A stretch of DNA of 64,000 nt from Bradyrhizobium manausense (GTDB lineage Bacteria > Pseudomonadota > Alphaproteobacteria > Rhizobiales > Xanthobacteraceae), in assembly GCF_018131105.1 (NCBI RefSeq), contig NZ_JAFCJI010000002.1, positions 868,001 to 932,000 of the forward strand, written 5' to 3'. Both the position numbers and the translations under genes were made by a program. Every line of letters starts with the position of its first letter. Positions within the stretch are counted from its first letter, which is position 1. Below are positions 25,456 through 35,274 of this stretch, piece after piece. The notes beneath the pieces were generated by a model. The model was not told the origin of the DNA. It saw only the letters and a program-made list of their open reading frames with translations, and did no database searches.

Positions 25456-26853
25456 TTACATCGCCTTGACGATGTTCTCGGTGACCTTCTTGGCGTCGCC
25501 GAGCAGCATCATGGTGTTGTCGCGGTAGAACAGCGGGTTGTCGATGCCGGCATAACCCGACGCCAGCGACCGCTTGATGAACATCACCGTGCCGGCCTTC
25601 CAGACCTGGAGCACTGGCATGCCGTAGATCGGCGAGGTCTTGTCCTCTTCGGCCGCCGGGTTGGTGACGTCGTTGGCGCCGATCACGAAGGCGATGTCGG
25701 CCTGCGCGAATTCGGAGTTGATGTCCTCAAGCTCGAACACCTCGTCATAGGGCACGTTGGCCTCGGCCAGCAGCACGTTCATGTGGCCGGGCATGCGGCC
25801 TGCGACCGGGTGAATGGCGTATTTCACCTCGACGCCTTCCTTCTTCAGCATGTCGGCCATTTCGCGCAACGCGTGCTGGGCCTGGGCAACCGCCATGCCG
25901 TAGCCGGGCACGATAATGACCTTGGACGCGTTCTTCATGATGAAGGCCGCGTCATCAGCGGAGCCGAGCTTGGCGGGCTTCTGCTCACCGGAACCGCCGC
26001 CGGCAGCGGCCGTCTCACCGCCGAAGCCGCCGAGGATGACCGAGATGAAGGACCGGTTCATCGCGTGGCACATGATGTACGACAGGATCGCGCCGGACGA
26101 GCCGACCAGCGCGCCGGTGATGATCAGCGCCGAATTGCCGAGCGTGAAGCCGATGCCCGCCGCGGCCCAGCCGGAATATGAGTTCAGCATCGAGATCACG
26201 ACCGGCATGTCGGCGCCGCCGATCGGGATGATCATGAGCACGCCGAGCGCCAGCGCCAGGATGACGATCATCCAGAAGTCGAACGCGCTGCCGGACATCA
26301 CCAGCCCGACGATGAAGACGACCAGTGCGATCGCCAGCGCGATGTTGATGACGTGACGGAACGGCAGGATGATCGGCGCTCCGCTCATCCGCGCGGACAG
26401 TTTCAGGAACGCGATCACCGAACCGGTGAAGGTCAGCGCGCCGATGGCGACGCCGAGCGACATTTCGACCAGGCTCTGCGCATGGATGTTGCCGGGCGTA
26501 CCGATGTCGAAAGCCTCGGGCGCGTAGAACGCACCGGCAGCGACCAACACTGCGGCCATGCCGACCAGCGAGTGGAAGGCGGCGACGAGTTCCGGCATCG
26601 AGGTCATCGGCACGCGACGCGCGATGACCGCACCGATGCCGCCGCCGATCGCGATGGCAACGATCACGAGCAGCCAGGCCACGCCGTCCGCCGGCGGATG
26701 ATTCGCCAGCGTGGTCGCGACCGCGATCGCCATGCCGATCATGCCGAACAGATTGCCCTGGCGCGACGACGCCGGGCTCGAAAGTCCACGCAGCGACAGG
26801 ATGAACAGCACCCCCGCCACGAGATACAAGAATGCAGAGAGATTAGCGCTCAT
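25456..26853 (-). CDS. pntB: NAD(P)(+) transhydrogenase subunit beta
   Basis: PntB (465 aa, normal length) is the beta subunit of the proton-translocating transhydrogenase that makes NADPH from NADH at the inner membrane. About nine helices span residues 1-260 and the soluble NADP(H)-binding domain III fills the rest, with IIVPGYGMAVAQAQHA and FVIGANDVTNPAA motifs. It is last in the pntAA-pntAB-pntB operon. Confidence 0.95.
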   Translation of the reverse strand: MSANLSAFLYLVAGVLFILSLRGLSSPASSRQGNLFGMIGMAIAVATTLANHPPADGVAWLLVIVAIAIGGGIGAVIARRVPMTSMPELVAAFHSLVGMAAVLVAAGAFYAPEAFDIGTPGNIHAQSLVEMSLGVAIGALTFTGSVIAFLKLSARMSGAPIILPFRHVINIALAIALVVFIVGLVMSGSAFDFWMIVILALALGVLMIIPIGGADMPVVISMLNSYSGWAAAGIGFTLGNSALIITGALVGSSGAILSYIMCHAMNRSFISVILGGFGGETAAAGGGSGEQKPAKLGSADDAAFIMKNASKVIIVPGYGMAVAQAQHALREMADMLKKEGVEVKYAIHPVAGRMPGHMNVLLAEANVPYDEVFELEDINSEFAQADIAFVIGANDVTNPAAEEDKTSPIYGMPVLQVWKAGTVMFIKRSLASGYAGIDNPLFYRDNTMMLLGDAKKVTENIVKAM

Positions 26854-26892
26854 CTCAGGTCCCCATTGATCCCATCAGCCCGAGGTGGCCGC

Positions 26893-27210
26893 TTACTTAG
26901 ACTTCTTCTTGTACATCGCCAGCATGCGCTGGGTGACAAGGAAGCCGCCGAAGATGTTCACGCAGGCGAAGATGAGCGCGACGAAGCCGAAGCCGCGCGC
27001 CCAGCCCGAACCGCTCGAGACGTTGGCGACGCCGACTGCGAGCAGCGCGCCAACCACGATCACCGAGGAAATCGCGTTGGTCACGCTCATCAGCGGCGTA
27101 TGCAACGCCGGCGTCACCGACCACACCACGAAATAGCCGACGAATACGGCGAGGACGAAGATCGACAGCCGGAAGATGAAGGGGTCGACGACCTGTGCAG
27201 CATGCTCCAT
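26893..27210 (-). CDS. pntAB: NAD(P) transhydrogenase subunit alpha, membrane part
   Basis: This 105-aa protein is the three-helix membrane segment that in enterobacteria is fused to PntA. The PALHTPLMSVTNAISSVIVV stretch is the conserved membrane signature. A split alpha subunit is normal for alphaproteobacteria. AAGGAG lies seven bases before the start, and the gap to pntAA is 11 bases. Confidence 0.93.
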   Translation of the reverse strand: MEHAAQVVDPFIFRLSIFVLAVFVGYFVVWSVTPALHTPLMSVTNAISSVIVVGALLAVGVANVSSGSGWARGFGFVALIFACVNIFGGFLVTQRMLAMYKKKSK

Positions 27211-27221
27211 GACGGCTCTCC

Positions 27222-28349
27222 TTAAACCTTCGGCTGGAAGTTCGGGTGGATTACGGCGCCGTCCCTGGTCAGTGCGGTGGCCTTGACGAGTTCGTCGTCC
27301 CAGTTGACGGCGAGCTTCTTCTCTTTCTTGTCGACCATGGTCTCGATGAACGAGAACAGATTGCGCGCATAGAGACTGGAGGCCGAGGCCGCGACGCGGC
27401 CGGCGACGTTGGTATAGCCGACGATCTTGATGCCATCGGCCTCGACGACTTCGCCGGCTCGGGCGCCCTCGACATTGCCGCCGCGCTCGACGGCGAGATC
27501 GACCAGCACAGAGCCCGGCTTCATCGACTTGACCATCTCGCCCGACACGAGCTTCGGCGCGGGCCGGCCCGGGATCAGCGCGGTGGTGATGACGATGTCC
27601 TGCTTCTTGATGTGCTCGGCGGTGAGCGCGGCCTGCTTCGCCTGGTACTCCTTGGACATTTCCTTGGCGTAGCCGCCCGCGGTCTGCGCGTTCTTGAACT
27701 CCTCGTCCTCGACGGCGAGGAATTTCGCACCGAGCGATTCCACCTGCTCCTTGGTGGCGGGCCGCACGTCGGTCGCGGTGACGATGGCGCCGAGGCGGCG
27801 CGCGGTCGCGATGGCCTGGAGGCCGGCAACGCCGACGCCCATCACGAACACCTTCGCAGCAGGCACGGTGCCGGCCGCGGTCATCATCATCGGGAAGGCA
27901 CGGCCGAAGGCCTCGGCGCCCTCGATCACGGCGCGGTAGCCGGCGAGGTTCGCCTGCGAGGACAGCACGTCCATCACCTGGGCGCGGGTGATGCGCGGCA
28001 TCAATTCCATCGCGAAGGCGGAGACGCCGGCATCGGCGATCGTCTTCAGCGCGGCCTCGTTGCCATAGGGATCCATGATGGCGATGACGAGCGCGCCGCG
28101 CTTGTACTGCGACAGCTCAGAGGCCTCGGGACGCTTCACCTTGATGATGATGTCGGCGTCCTTCAGCGCCTCGGCGCTGACCGTGGCGCCAACCGCGGTG
28201 AATTCTGAATCCGGCAGGCCCGACTTGATGCCCGCGCCCGGCTCGATGGCGATCTCGGCGCCGAGCGCCTTGAATTTCTTCACCGTATCAGGCGAAGCCG
28301 CGACCCGCGGCTCTGACGGATCGATTTCCTTGGCAACGGCGATCTTCAT
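27222..28349 (-). CDS. pntAA: NAD(P) transhydrogenase subunit alpha, NAD-binding part
   Basis: This 375-aa soluble subunit binds NAD(H) (domain I). It begins MKIAVAKEIDPSEPRVAASP and carries the Rossmann segment VMGVGVAGLQAIATARRLGA and the DVRPATKEQVESLGAKF stretch, as in alanine dehydrogenase relatives. It is the first gene of the pnt operon; GGAGG lies close upstream. The cytochrome oxidase subunit IV gene precedes it on the same strand. Confidence 0.95.
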   Translation of the reverse strand: MKIAVAKEIDPSEPRVAASPDTVKKFKALGAEIAIEPGAGIKSGLPDSEFTAVGATVSAEALKDADIIIKVKRPEASELSQYKRGALVIAIMDPYGNEAALKTIADAGVSAFAMELMPRITRAQVMDVLSSQANLAGYRAVIEGAEAFGRAFPMMMTAAGTVPAAKVFVMGVGVAGLQAIATARRLGAIVTATDVRPATKEQVESLGAKFLAVEDEEFKNAQTAGGYAKEMSKEYQAKQAALTAEHIKKQDIVITTALIPGRPAPKLVSGEMVKSMKPGSVLVDLAVERGGNVEGARAGEVVEADGIKIVGYTNVAGRVAASASSLYARNLFSFIETMVDKKEKKLAVNWDDELVKATALTRDGAVIHPNFQPKV

Positions 28350-28491
28350 AGGTCCTCCGGCGGCGCGGGACAGCGCACGCGCAAAAAAGTAGCGTTACTC
28401 CCGCAACGTTGCTTACCGGTTTTGGAACCGGCTTGTTTGCAAATTTTGTGGGCAGCTGCCGCCGCAAGCGTGGGCAGCCGCCGAAGTCGAA

Positions 28492-28644
28492 TTAGGTGAG
28501 GAAGATCGCCATCAGGATCACGATCAGCGCGACCGAGGCAGTGCCGTACTTCACCAGCTTGATGAAGCCCTCATAGGTCTGCTCGTGCGCAACGTAGTCA
28601 TTGCCGTCGGCGGTGCTGTACGCAACTTCGCTATGATCTGCCAT
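28492..28644 (-). CDS. aa3-type cytochrome c oxidase subunit IV (50 aa)
   Basis: Reading the minus strand from 28644 gives MADHSEVAYSTADGNDYVAH followed by EQTYEGFIKLVKYGTAS and one helix (VALIVILMAIFLT) to a TAA at 28492. This is the bacterial aa3 oxidase subunit IV family: a soluble N-terminus with Tyr-Glu-Gly-Phe and a single C-terminal membrane helix. GGGGA precedes the start. The oxidase genes themselves are not in this window. It lies 142 bases upstream of pntAA. Confidence 0.85.
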   Translation of the reverse strand: MADHSEVAYSTADGNDYVAHEQTYEGFIKLVKYGTASVALIVILMAIFLT

Positions 28645-28852
28645 GGATGTCCCCAGTCGAAAGTCGAATTCTTTGGCTGGGATACCTTAAACCGCCGGAC
28701 AGGGCAACGGCACGGAGGCGCGGTTTTCCAGCAAATAGGCTCATTTGGAATCCTGATTATCGCGGATCCGGCGCGCGGAATTGGCTTTGCTGAACCACGG
28801 TTCAACAGATTCCGCGCACCGCCCCTGCCCTAAATCCGGGCATCCGCGGCCC

Positions 28853-30763
28853 TCAGCCCATCGCCTCCAGCTCGTCGATCATGCCGGCGATGACGCTGAG
28901 CCCGCCGTCCCAGAACTTCGGGTCCTTGGCATCGAGCCCGAACGGCCGCAGCAGCTCGGAATAATGCTTGGTGCCGCCGGCGGCGAGCATGTCGAGATAG
29001 CGCTCGGCAAAGCCCTCGGCCGCGTTCTCGTAGACGGCATAGAGCGAGTTCACGAGGCAATCGCCGAAGGCATAGGCGTAGACGTAGAACGGCGAGTGGA
29101 TGAAGTGCGGGATGTACATCCAGTAGTTCTCGTAACCGGCCTTGATCTCGATCGCCGGTCCCAGGCTCTCGCCCTGCACCGACAGCCAGAGTTCGCCGAG
29201 CCGCGTCGCGGTGAGTTCGCCGTTCTTGCGCTCGGTGTGGACCGCGCGTTCGAACGAATAGAACGCGATTTGCCGCACCACGGTATTGATCATGTCCTCG
29301 ACCTTGCCGGCGAGCAGCGCCTGGCGCTGCCTGGCGTTCTTGGTCTGCGCCAGCAGCCGTCGGAAGGTCAGCATCTCGCCGAACACGCTCGCGGTCTCCG
29401 CCAGTGTCAACGGCGTCGGCGCCATCAGCGCGCCGTTCTTCGCCGCCAGCACCTGGTGAACGCCGTGACCGAGCTCATGGGCGAGCGTCATCACGTCGCG
29501 CGGCTTGCCCTGGTAGTTCATCAGCACATAGGGGTGCGCCGACGGCGTGGTCGGATGCGAGAAGGCGCCCGGCGCCTTGCCCGGACGCACCGGCGCATCG
29601 ATCCAGCGGTCGGTGAAGAAGCGCTCGGCGATGTCGGCCATCTCAGGCGAGAAGCCGCGATAGGCCGTCAGCACCATGTTGCGCGCGTCGGGCCAGCCGA
29701 TGGTGTCGGTCGCGGCGAACGGCAGCGGCGCGTTGCGGTCCCAATAAGCGAGCTTCTTCTTGCCGAACCACCTCGCCTTCAGCGCGTAGTAGCGATGCGA
29801 CAGTTTTGGATAGGCTGCCCGTACCGAGGCGACCAGTGCATCCACCACCTCGCGCTCGACGCGGTTGTTCAGATGGCGGGAGTCCGCGACGTCCTTGAAA
29901 CCGCGCCAGCGGTCCGAGATGTCCTTGTCCTTGGCGAGGGTATTGGTGATCAGCGCGAAGGTGCGCTCGTTGGCCTTGAAGGTTTTCGCCAGCGCTTCCG
30001 CCGCGGCCTTGCGCTTGGCGCCGTCACGATCCTGCAGGAAATTCAGCGTCGGCTCGATCGCCAGTTCCTTGGAGCCGACCTTGAAGCGAAGACTTGATAT
30101 GGTCTGGTCGAACAGCCGGTTGAAAGCGGAATAGCCGGTCTGCGCCTTCTCCAGGAACAGCTGCTCGAGCTTGTCGTCGAGCTGATACGGCTTCTCCTTG
30201 CGCAGATCCTCGATCCACGGACGATAATGCGCGAGCTCCGGAGCTTGCATCGCGCGGTTCAAAATATCGTCATCGATACGGTTGAGCTCGAGCGCGAAGA
30301 ACAACAGATGCGTCGACGCTGCCGTCAACCGCTCCGACACGTCGCCGTAAAACTTTGAAATCGCAGGGTCCACGCTGTCGCCGGCGTGAACGAGACCGGC
30401 GTAGGAGCCGAGACGGCCGGCGAGATCGTCGATAGCCTCATAGCGTCGCACGGCTCCCGCGAGCCATTTTCCGCCATCTTCGTTTGCTGTGCCTGTTGCG
30501 AGCTTGCCCTTGTAGTCCGTCTCGAACGCGACGCAATCGGCATCCATCGTTTTGAGATCGCGCGCCACTTCCGGCGCATCGATCCCGGAATAGAGATCGG
30601 CAAGGTTCCACTCCGGAAGCTTGCCTGTCTTGCTCACCGGCTTTGCGGAGGGTTTTGCCTTGACGGCGGATTTCTTGGCGACGGATTTCTTGGCGGCGGA
30701 CGTCTTGGTAGCGGCCTTGCGGAGAGCGGGCTTTTTAAGAGCGTTCTTGGAGCGCGAAGTCAT
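28853..30763 (-). CDS. pepF: Oligoendopeptidase F (M3 family)
   Basis: This 636-aa zinc metallopeptidase cleaves short peptides in the cytoplasm. The HExxH motif is at residues 429-433 (AHELGHGVHQV), with the third ligand expected in the following helix (ETASVFGEMLTF). The protein's first 45 or so residues are an unusual Lys/Ala/Ser-rich tail (KKPALRKAATKTSAAKKS) before the conserved LPEWNLADLYSG. Either the tail is a real extension or the true start is later, though I see no good downstream start before LPEW. Confidence 0.88.
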   Translation of the reverse strand: MTSRSKNALKKPALRKAATKTSAAKKSVAKKSAVKAKPSAKPVSKTGKLPEWNLADLYSGIDAPEVARDLKTMDADCVAFETDYKGKLATGTANEDGGKWLAGAVRRYEAIDDLAGRLGSYAGLVHAGDSVDPAISKFYGDVSERLTAASTHLLFFALELNRIDDDILNRAMQAPELAHYRPWIEDLRKEKPYQLDDKLEQLFLEKAQTGYSAFNRLFDQTISSLRFKVGSKELAIEPTLNFLQDRDGAKRKAAAEALAKTFKANERTFALITNTLAKDKDISDRWRGFKDVADSRHLNNRVEREVVDALVASVRAAYPKLSHRYYALKARWFGKKKLAYWDRNAPLPFAATDTIGWPDARNMVLTAYRGFSPEMADIAERFFTDRWIDAPVRPGKAPGAFSHPTTPSAHPYVLMNYQGKPRDVMTLAHELGHGVHQVLAAKNGALMAPTPLTLAETASVFGEMLTFRRLLAQTKNARQRQALLAGKVEDMINTVVRQIAFYSFERAVHTERKNGELTATRLGELWLSVQGESLGPAIEIKAGYENYWMYIPHFIHSPFYVYAYAFGDCLVNSLYAVYENAAEGFAERYLDMLAAGGTKHYSELLRPFGLDAKDPKFWDGGLSVIAGMIDELEAMG

Positions 30764-30890
30764 TGTGTGGGAAACCTGTGTTCAACAAGCGCTGCGGCGG
30801 GCGGGGGCATCAAGGTTTAAGAGTGCGTTAATCGGCTTCGGCCAGAGTGACCCGATTCGAGACAGATAGTAGTAGCGTGCGGGGAGCACC

Positions 30891-32387
30891 ATGGCTGCCA
30901 GTATTTTGATCGCCGACGACGATGCCGTAGCCCGCCGTCTGGTCGAGAACATGGTGCAGAAATGCGGCTATGAGACGATCGTCGTCGAGTCCGGCGACGC
31001 CGCGATCGCTACCCTCACCGCCCCCGATGCGCCGGCGATCGACGCAGTCATCCTCGATCTCGTGATGCCCGGCCTCGATGGCATGGGTGTGCTGTCGAAA
31101 ATCCGCGAGGCTGGCCTCAGCGTTCCCGTCATCGTGCAGACCGCCCATGGCGGCATCGACAACGTGATCTCGGCGATGCGCGCCGGTGCGGCCGACTTCG
31201 TGGTCAAGCCGGTCGGCCTGGAGCGGCTCCAGGTTTCTCTGCGCAACGCGCTCAACGCATCCGCGCTCAAGGGCGAATTGCAGCGCATCCGTCACAGCCG
31301 CGAGGGACGGCTGACCTTCTCCGACATCATCACCCGCGCCGAAGCGATGTCGGGCGTGATGCACGCGGCGCAAAAGGCGGCGAACTCCTCGATCCCGGTG
31401 CTGATCGAAGGCGAGTCCGGCGTCGGCAAGGAGATGTTCGCGCGCGCCATCCATGGCAGTGGCGATCGCAAGGCCAAGCCGTTCGTCGCGGTCAATTGCG
31501 GTGCGATCCCCGACAATCTCGTCGAGTCCATCCTGTTCGGCCACGAGAAGGGCGCGTTCACCGGCGCGACCGAACGGCACACCGGCAAATTCCTCGAGGC
31601 CCATGGCGGCACGTTGTTTCTGGACGAGGTCAGCGAACTGCCCTTGACCGCGCAGGTCAAGCTGCTGCGCGCGCTCCAGGAAGGCGCCGTCGAGGCCGTC
31701 GGCGGCCGTAAGCCCGTGAAGGTCGATGTCCGCATCGTCTCTGCGACCAACCGCAAGCTGCTGGAGCGGGTCAAGCAGGGTCATTTCCGCGAAGATCTGT
31801 TCTATCGCCTGCACGTGCTGCCGCTGACGATCCCCTCGCTCAGGGCCCGGCGCGAGGACATCCCGCATCTCCTCAGACACTTCCTGGCGCGCTTTGCCGC
31901 CGAGGAGAACCGCTCGATCTCCGGCGTCTCTGGCGAGGCCGTGGCGCATCTCGCCCAGCTCGACTGGCCGGGCAACATCCGCCAACTCGAAAACGCCGTT
32001 TACCGCGCCGTGGTGATGAGCGAGGGCGACCAGCTCGGTCTGGACGATTTCCCGCAGCTGGCCTCGCATCCGCATTCCGTGACGGAAATTCCGACTGCGC
32101 CGCTGATGATCGAGCCGATCGCAGCGCCCTCAGTGGTATCGGGTAGCGAAATACCCATCGCGCCGCTGCCCATGGCAGGATCCCTCTCCATGTTGACGCC
32201 AACCGGCGACGTCCGCCCGCTGGAGGACATGGAAAACGAAATCATCCGCTTTGCGATCTCGCACTACCGCGGACAGATGTCCGAGGTGGCACGTCGGCTC
32301 AAAATCGGCAGGTCCACGCTGTACCGCAAACTCGACGAAGCCGGGGTTCCCGGACATGGCGGAAAAAGCGACGAGGAGACGCACTGA
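30891..32387 (+). CDS. Sigma-54-dependent response regulator (NtrC type)
   Basis: This 498-aa regulator has a receiver domain (residues 1-120, phospho-acceptor Asp56 in LDLVMPG, acidic pocket ADDD), an AAA+ sigma-54 activation domain (about 145-375) and a Fis-type helix-turn-helix near the C-terminus (QMSEVARRLKIGRSTLYRKL). Walker A is GESGVGKE, and the sigma-54 contact loop GAFTGA is intact. A Pro/Ala-rich linker (about 400-450) precedes the HTH. No sensor kinase is encoded nearby, so it is an orphan. Its targets cannot be read here. GGGGAG precedes the start. Confidence 0.93.
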   Translation: MAASILIADDDAVARRLVENMVQKCGYETIVVESGDAAIATLTAPDAPAIDAVILDLVMPGLDGMGVLSKIREAGLSVPVIVQTAHGGIDNVISAMRAGAADFVVKPVGLERLQVSLRNALNASALKGELQRIRHSREGRLTFSDIITRAEAMSGVMHAAQKAANSSIPVLIEGESGVGKEMFARAIHGSGDRKAKPFVAVNCGAIPDNLVESILFGHEKGAFTGATERHTGKFLEAHGGTLFLDEVSELPLTAQVKLLRALQEGAVEAVGGRKPVKVDVRIVSATNRKLLERVKQGHFREDLFYRLHVLPLTIPSLRARREDIPHLLRHFLARFAAEENRSISGVSGEAVAHLAQLDWPGNIRQLENAVYRAVVMSEGDQLGLDDFPQLASHPHSVTEIPTAPLMIEPIAAPSVVSGSEIPIAPLPMAGSLSMLTPTGDVRPLEDMENEIIRFAISHYRGQMSEVARRLKIGRSTLYRKLDEAGVPGHGGKSDEETH

Positions 32388-32734
32388 GCCTGATGCGAAC
32401 GGAGGTTCGTGCGAGATGCCGATGCGCCCGCAAGCCGTTGAATTACGGCAAAATTCGGCTGTGGCCGAAACCGTGACTTGGAAGTGACAGACACCGGGAA
32501 AAGCGCGCGGTGAAACCGCACAATCCGTTGCAAACGGGCTGTCTTGAAGTCAGTTTGTCGTGAGTTTCCCGGAGTAGCGCTAGCTGCAAAAACGGGGCCT
32601 GTATATCGTCTGCGTATGAATCGTTGCGTGCAGGCGTGCAACTTTCGAGAGGCCGGCGCGGTTTAGCCGAAACTCAATTTGGCGATAACGAAAGCTGTTC
32701 CACGAGGGACAGTTCACCCAAGGGGTGCGACACA
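32388..32734. other. 347-base spacer before the L,D-transpeptidase gene
   Basis: I see no gene or clear operator here. The segment holds the transpeptidase promoter. AAGGGG at 32720-32725 is the ribosome-binding site for the start at 32735. A few short open frames have no plausible product. Confidence 0.5.
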
Positions 32735-34993
32735 ATGCGTGACTGTTTGAACCACCGTGCAGGCTTTGACCGCGTTTTGGCGACGGTCGCGGCGACCTTC
32801 CTCACGGTATCGGCCGGCTCGGCGCTGGCACAGGATCAAGCGCGCAGCAGCGCCGCCGAACTTGCAATCGAAGCCGCGATCCCGCGCCCTGAGCCTGCAA
32901 ACGTCCCGCCCCCGACCGCCTCCGACATCAAGCTCGACACCACCGCCACGGTGCAGGACGCCTCGAAGGATGCGGCCAAGGAACCCGTGAAGGCCGAAGC
33001 TGCTCCAGCGCCGGCTCCCGACAAGGTCGAGACCAAGCCCTCCGACGTCGCCACGACGCCCGCAACCGACGCGCCGAAGAGCGAGACGGCGACCACCGAA
33101 CCCGCGAAGGCCGAGCCTGCCAAATCTGAAGCGGCCAAGTCGGAGCCTGCCAAAGCTGAACCTGCCAAGGCTGACACCGCGGCCGCGCCTGCGGCGGCTC
33201 CCGCAGCACCTGCGGCGGCAGCAGCAACTCCGGCCACCGAGCCGGTGAAGGCGGCGAGCAACGTCCCCGCCGCCGACCAGCCGGTGGCCGACAAGCTCAA
33301 GGACATCATCGGCGCCAAGACCTCGCGCCATTTCGACCGCAAGAACGAGCGCGCCGCCGTCGAGAAATTCTACGGCGCCCGCGACTTTGCACCGATCTGG
33401 ACCCAGGCCGGCAGTCTGACCGCCGCGGCCAAGGGCGTGATCGCCCGGCTGAAGGATGCGGCCTCCGACGGTCTCAATCCCGCCGACTATCCGGTGCCTG
33501 ACTTCGCCGCCGCCACGACGCCCGATGCGCTCGCCGACGCCGAGTTGAAACTCACCGCCAGCATGTTCGACTATGCGCGCCAGGCGCAGAGCGGCCGCAT
33601 GCACTGGTCCCAGGTCAGCGCCGACATCCTCTATCCCGAGCATCCGGTCGATCCCAACGAAGTGCTCACCAAGGTGACGACGGCAGCCGACGCCTCCGCT
33701 GCGCTCGACAGCTACAACCCGCCGCAGAAGCTCTACAAGGAGCTGAAGGCGCAGCTCGCGAAGCTCCGTGGCCAGGGCGACGGCCCGGTGATCGAGATCG
33801 CCGACGGCCCCGCGCTGAAATACACGCCGGCCAAGGGCAAGAAGCAGGCTGAGATCGTCGTGCAGGATTCGCGCGTGCCGCAGCTCCGCGCCAAGCTCGG
33901 CGTCACCGAGAACGCCAGCGACGACCACTACGACGCGACGGTCGCCGAAGCCGTGCGCAAATTCCAGGACGGCGCCGAGATGAAGGCGACCGGCATCCTC
34001 GACGACAAGACGGTCAGGGCGCTGAACAGCCCGAAGCGCGACAGGCAGATCGACACCGTGCTGGTGAACATGGAGCGCTGGCGCTGGCTGCCGCGCGACC
34101 TCGGCGTTCCCTCGCTGGGCGACGCCTACGTCATCCTCAACATTCCCGACTATACGCTGAAGGTGATGCAGCGCGGCCAGCAGGTCTGGACCACCCGCGT
34201 CGTCACCGGGAAGCCGGGCCAGCACGCAACGCCGCTGCTGACCGAGACGATGAAGTACATCACGGTCAACCCGACCTGGAACGTGCCGCCGTCGATCGTC
34301 TATGGCGAATATCTGCCGGCGCTCCAGCAGGATCCGACCGTGCTTCAGCGCATGGGCCTGAAGCTCGAGCAGAACCGCGACGGTTCGGTGCACATCTCGC
34401 AGCCGCCCGGCGAAGCCAACGCGCTCGGCCGCATCCGCTTCAACTTCCCGAACAAGTTCCTGGTCTATCAGCACGACACGCCGGACAAGTACCTGTTCGC
34501 CAAGGACGAGCGTGCGTTCAGCCACGGCTGCATGCGCGTTCAATATCCTGACCAGTACGCCTCCGTGCTGCTCAACATCGCCATGCCGAACGAGAAGTAC
34601 ACGCCGGAGCGCGTGCGCAGCATGTACGGTTCGGGCGAGGTCGACTTGAAATTCCCGACCCCGATCCCGGTCAACATCACCTACCAGACCGCGTTCGTGG
34701 ACGACGGCGGCAAGCTGCAATTCCGCAAGGACGTCTACGGTCGCGACGCCACCATGATCAACATCCTGAAGAACAGCCGCGGCAAGGATCTCGAAACGGT
34801 CGTGGCCCACTCGCAGCCGAGCTATTCGCGTCCGGCGACGACGCTGCCTTCAGGCGTGGCCATAGCCAACAATGGCGGCGGCTTCGGCTCGTCCGGCCCG
34901 AACTTCTTCGAGCGGCTTTTCGGCGGTGGGGCCCCTGCCCAGCCGCCGGCTCCGGTCGGCCGTCGGCCCCAGCAGCGGGTGTTCACCCGCTAA
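32735..34993 (+). CDS. L,D-transpeptidase of the YcbB/LdtD type
   Basis: This 752-aa exported enzyme makes 3-3 crosslinks in peptidoglycan. It starts at 32735 (MRDCLNHRAGFDRVL), with a signal peptide ending SAGSALAQDQ. An Ala/Pro/Glu/Lys-rich linker (about residues 40-190) has repeats such as AKSEPAKAEPAK. A peptidoglycan-binding segment and the YkuD domain follow. The catalytic motif SHGCMR places His597 and Cys599. The next gene is a MepK-like endopeptidase, as in the E. coli ycbB-ycbK pair. The linker suggests reach across the periplasm. Confidence 0.9.
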   Translation: MRDCLNHRAGFDRVLATVAATFLTVSAGSALAQDQARSSAAELAIEAAIPRPEPANVPPPTASDIKLDTTATVQDASKDAAKEPVKAEAAPAPAPDKVETKPSDVATTPATDAPKSETATTEPAKAEPAKSEAAKSEPAKAEPAKADTAAAPAAAPAAPAAAAATPATEPVKAASNVPAADQPVADKLKDIIGAKTSRHFDRKNERAAVEKFYGARDFAPIWTQAGSLTAAAKGVIARLKDAASDGLNPADYPVPDFAAATTPDALADAELKLTASMFDYARQAQSGRMHWSQVSADILYPEHPVDPNEVLTKVTTAADASAALDSYNPPQKLYKELKAQLAKLRGQGDGPVIEIADGPALKYTPAKGKKQAEIVVQDSRVPQLRAKLGVTENASDDHYDATVAEAVRKFQDGAEMKATGILDDKTVRALNSPKRDRQIDTVLVNMERWRWLPRDLGVPSLGDAYVILNIPDYTLKVMQRGQQVWTTRVVTGKPGQHATPLLTETMKYITVNPTWNVPPSIVYGEYLPALQQDPTVLQRMGLKLEQNRDGSVHISQPPGEANALGRIRFNFPNKFLVYQHDTPDKYLFAKDERAFSHGCMRVQYPDQYASVLLNIAMPNEKYTPERVRSMYGSGEVDLKFPTPIPVNITYQTAFVDDGGKLQFRKDVYGRDATMINILKNSRGKDLETVVAHSQPSYSRPATTLPSGVAIANNGGGFGSSGPNFFERLFGGGAPAQPPAPVGRRPQQRVFTR

Positions 34994-35036
34994 ACCAGGC
35001 CAGCCCTGAAACTCGAAAATTTTCCAACGAAATCAG

Positions 35037-35064
35037 CGACCCCATCCCCTGGATGGGGTCGTTT
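35037..35064 (+). terminator. Terminator after the L,D-transpeptidase gene
   Basis: CGACCCCATCC and GGATGGGGTCG are perfect 11-base arms around CCT, followed by TTTAACG. It lies 43 bases after the stop. The U-run is short, so termination may be partial. Confidence 0.65.
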
Positions 35065-35274
35065 AACGTTAACCATTCGCCACTCGGGTTCCGGCGGCCG
35101 GCGTTTTTTCGCCACAGTCAACCGGTTAGGATTGTAGTCTGACTTGGTTTGGGGGCGGGAAGGTCAACCTCGAATTAACCTTCTCGCTTTAAGAAAGCGT
35201 TCACCCTCTTTCGCGCGCTAACGGGGTTGGCGGGAGAGTCCATTTGAACGCTCGTCGACTGGGTGGGCTCATAC

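Noticed and set aside
32714..34810. A 698-aa minus-strand open frame
   Set aside because: It is antisense to the L,D-transpeptidase gene, whose catalytic motif and signal peptide are intact.
35175..35192. Possible CtrA site in front of the MepK-like gene
   Set aside because: The TTAA pair at 35175 and 35189 is spaced by 10 bases, not 7, so it does not fit the motif.
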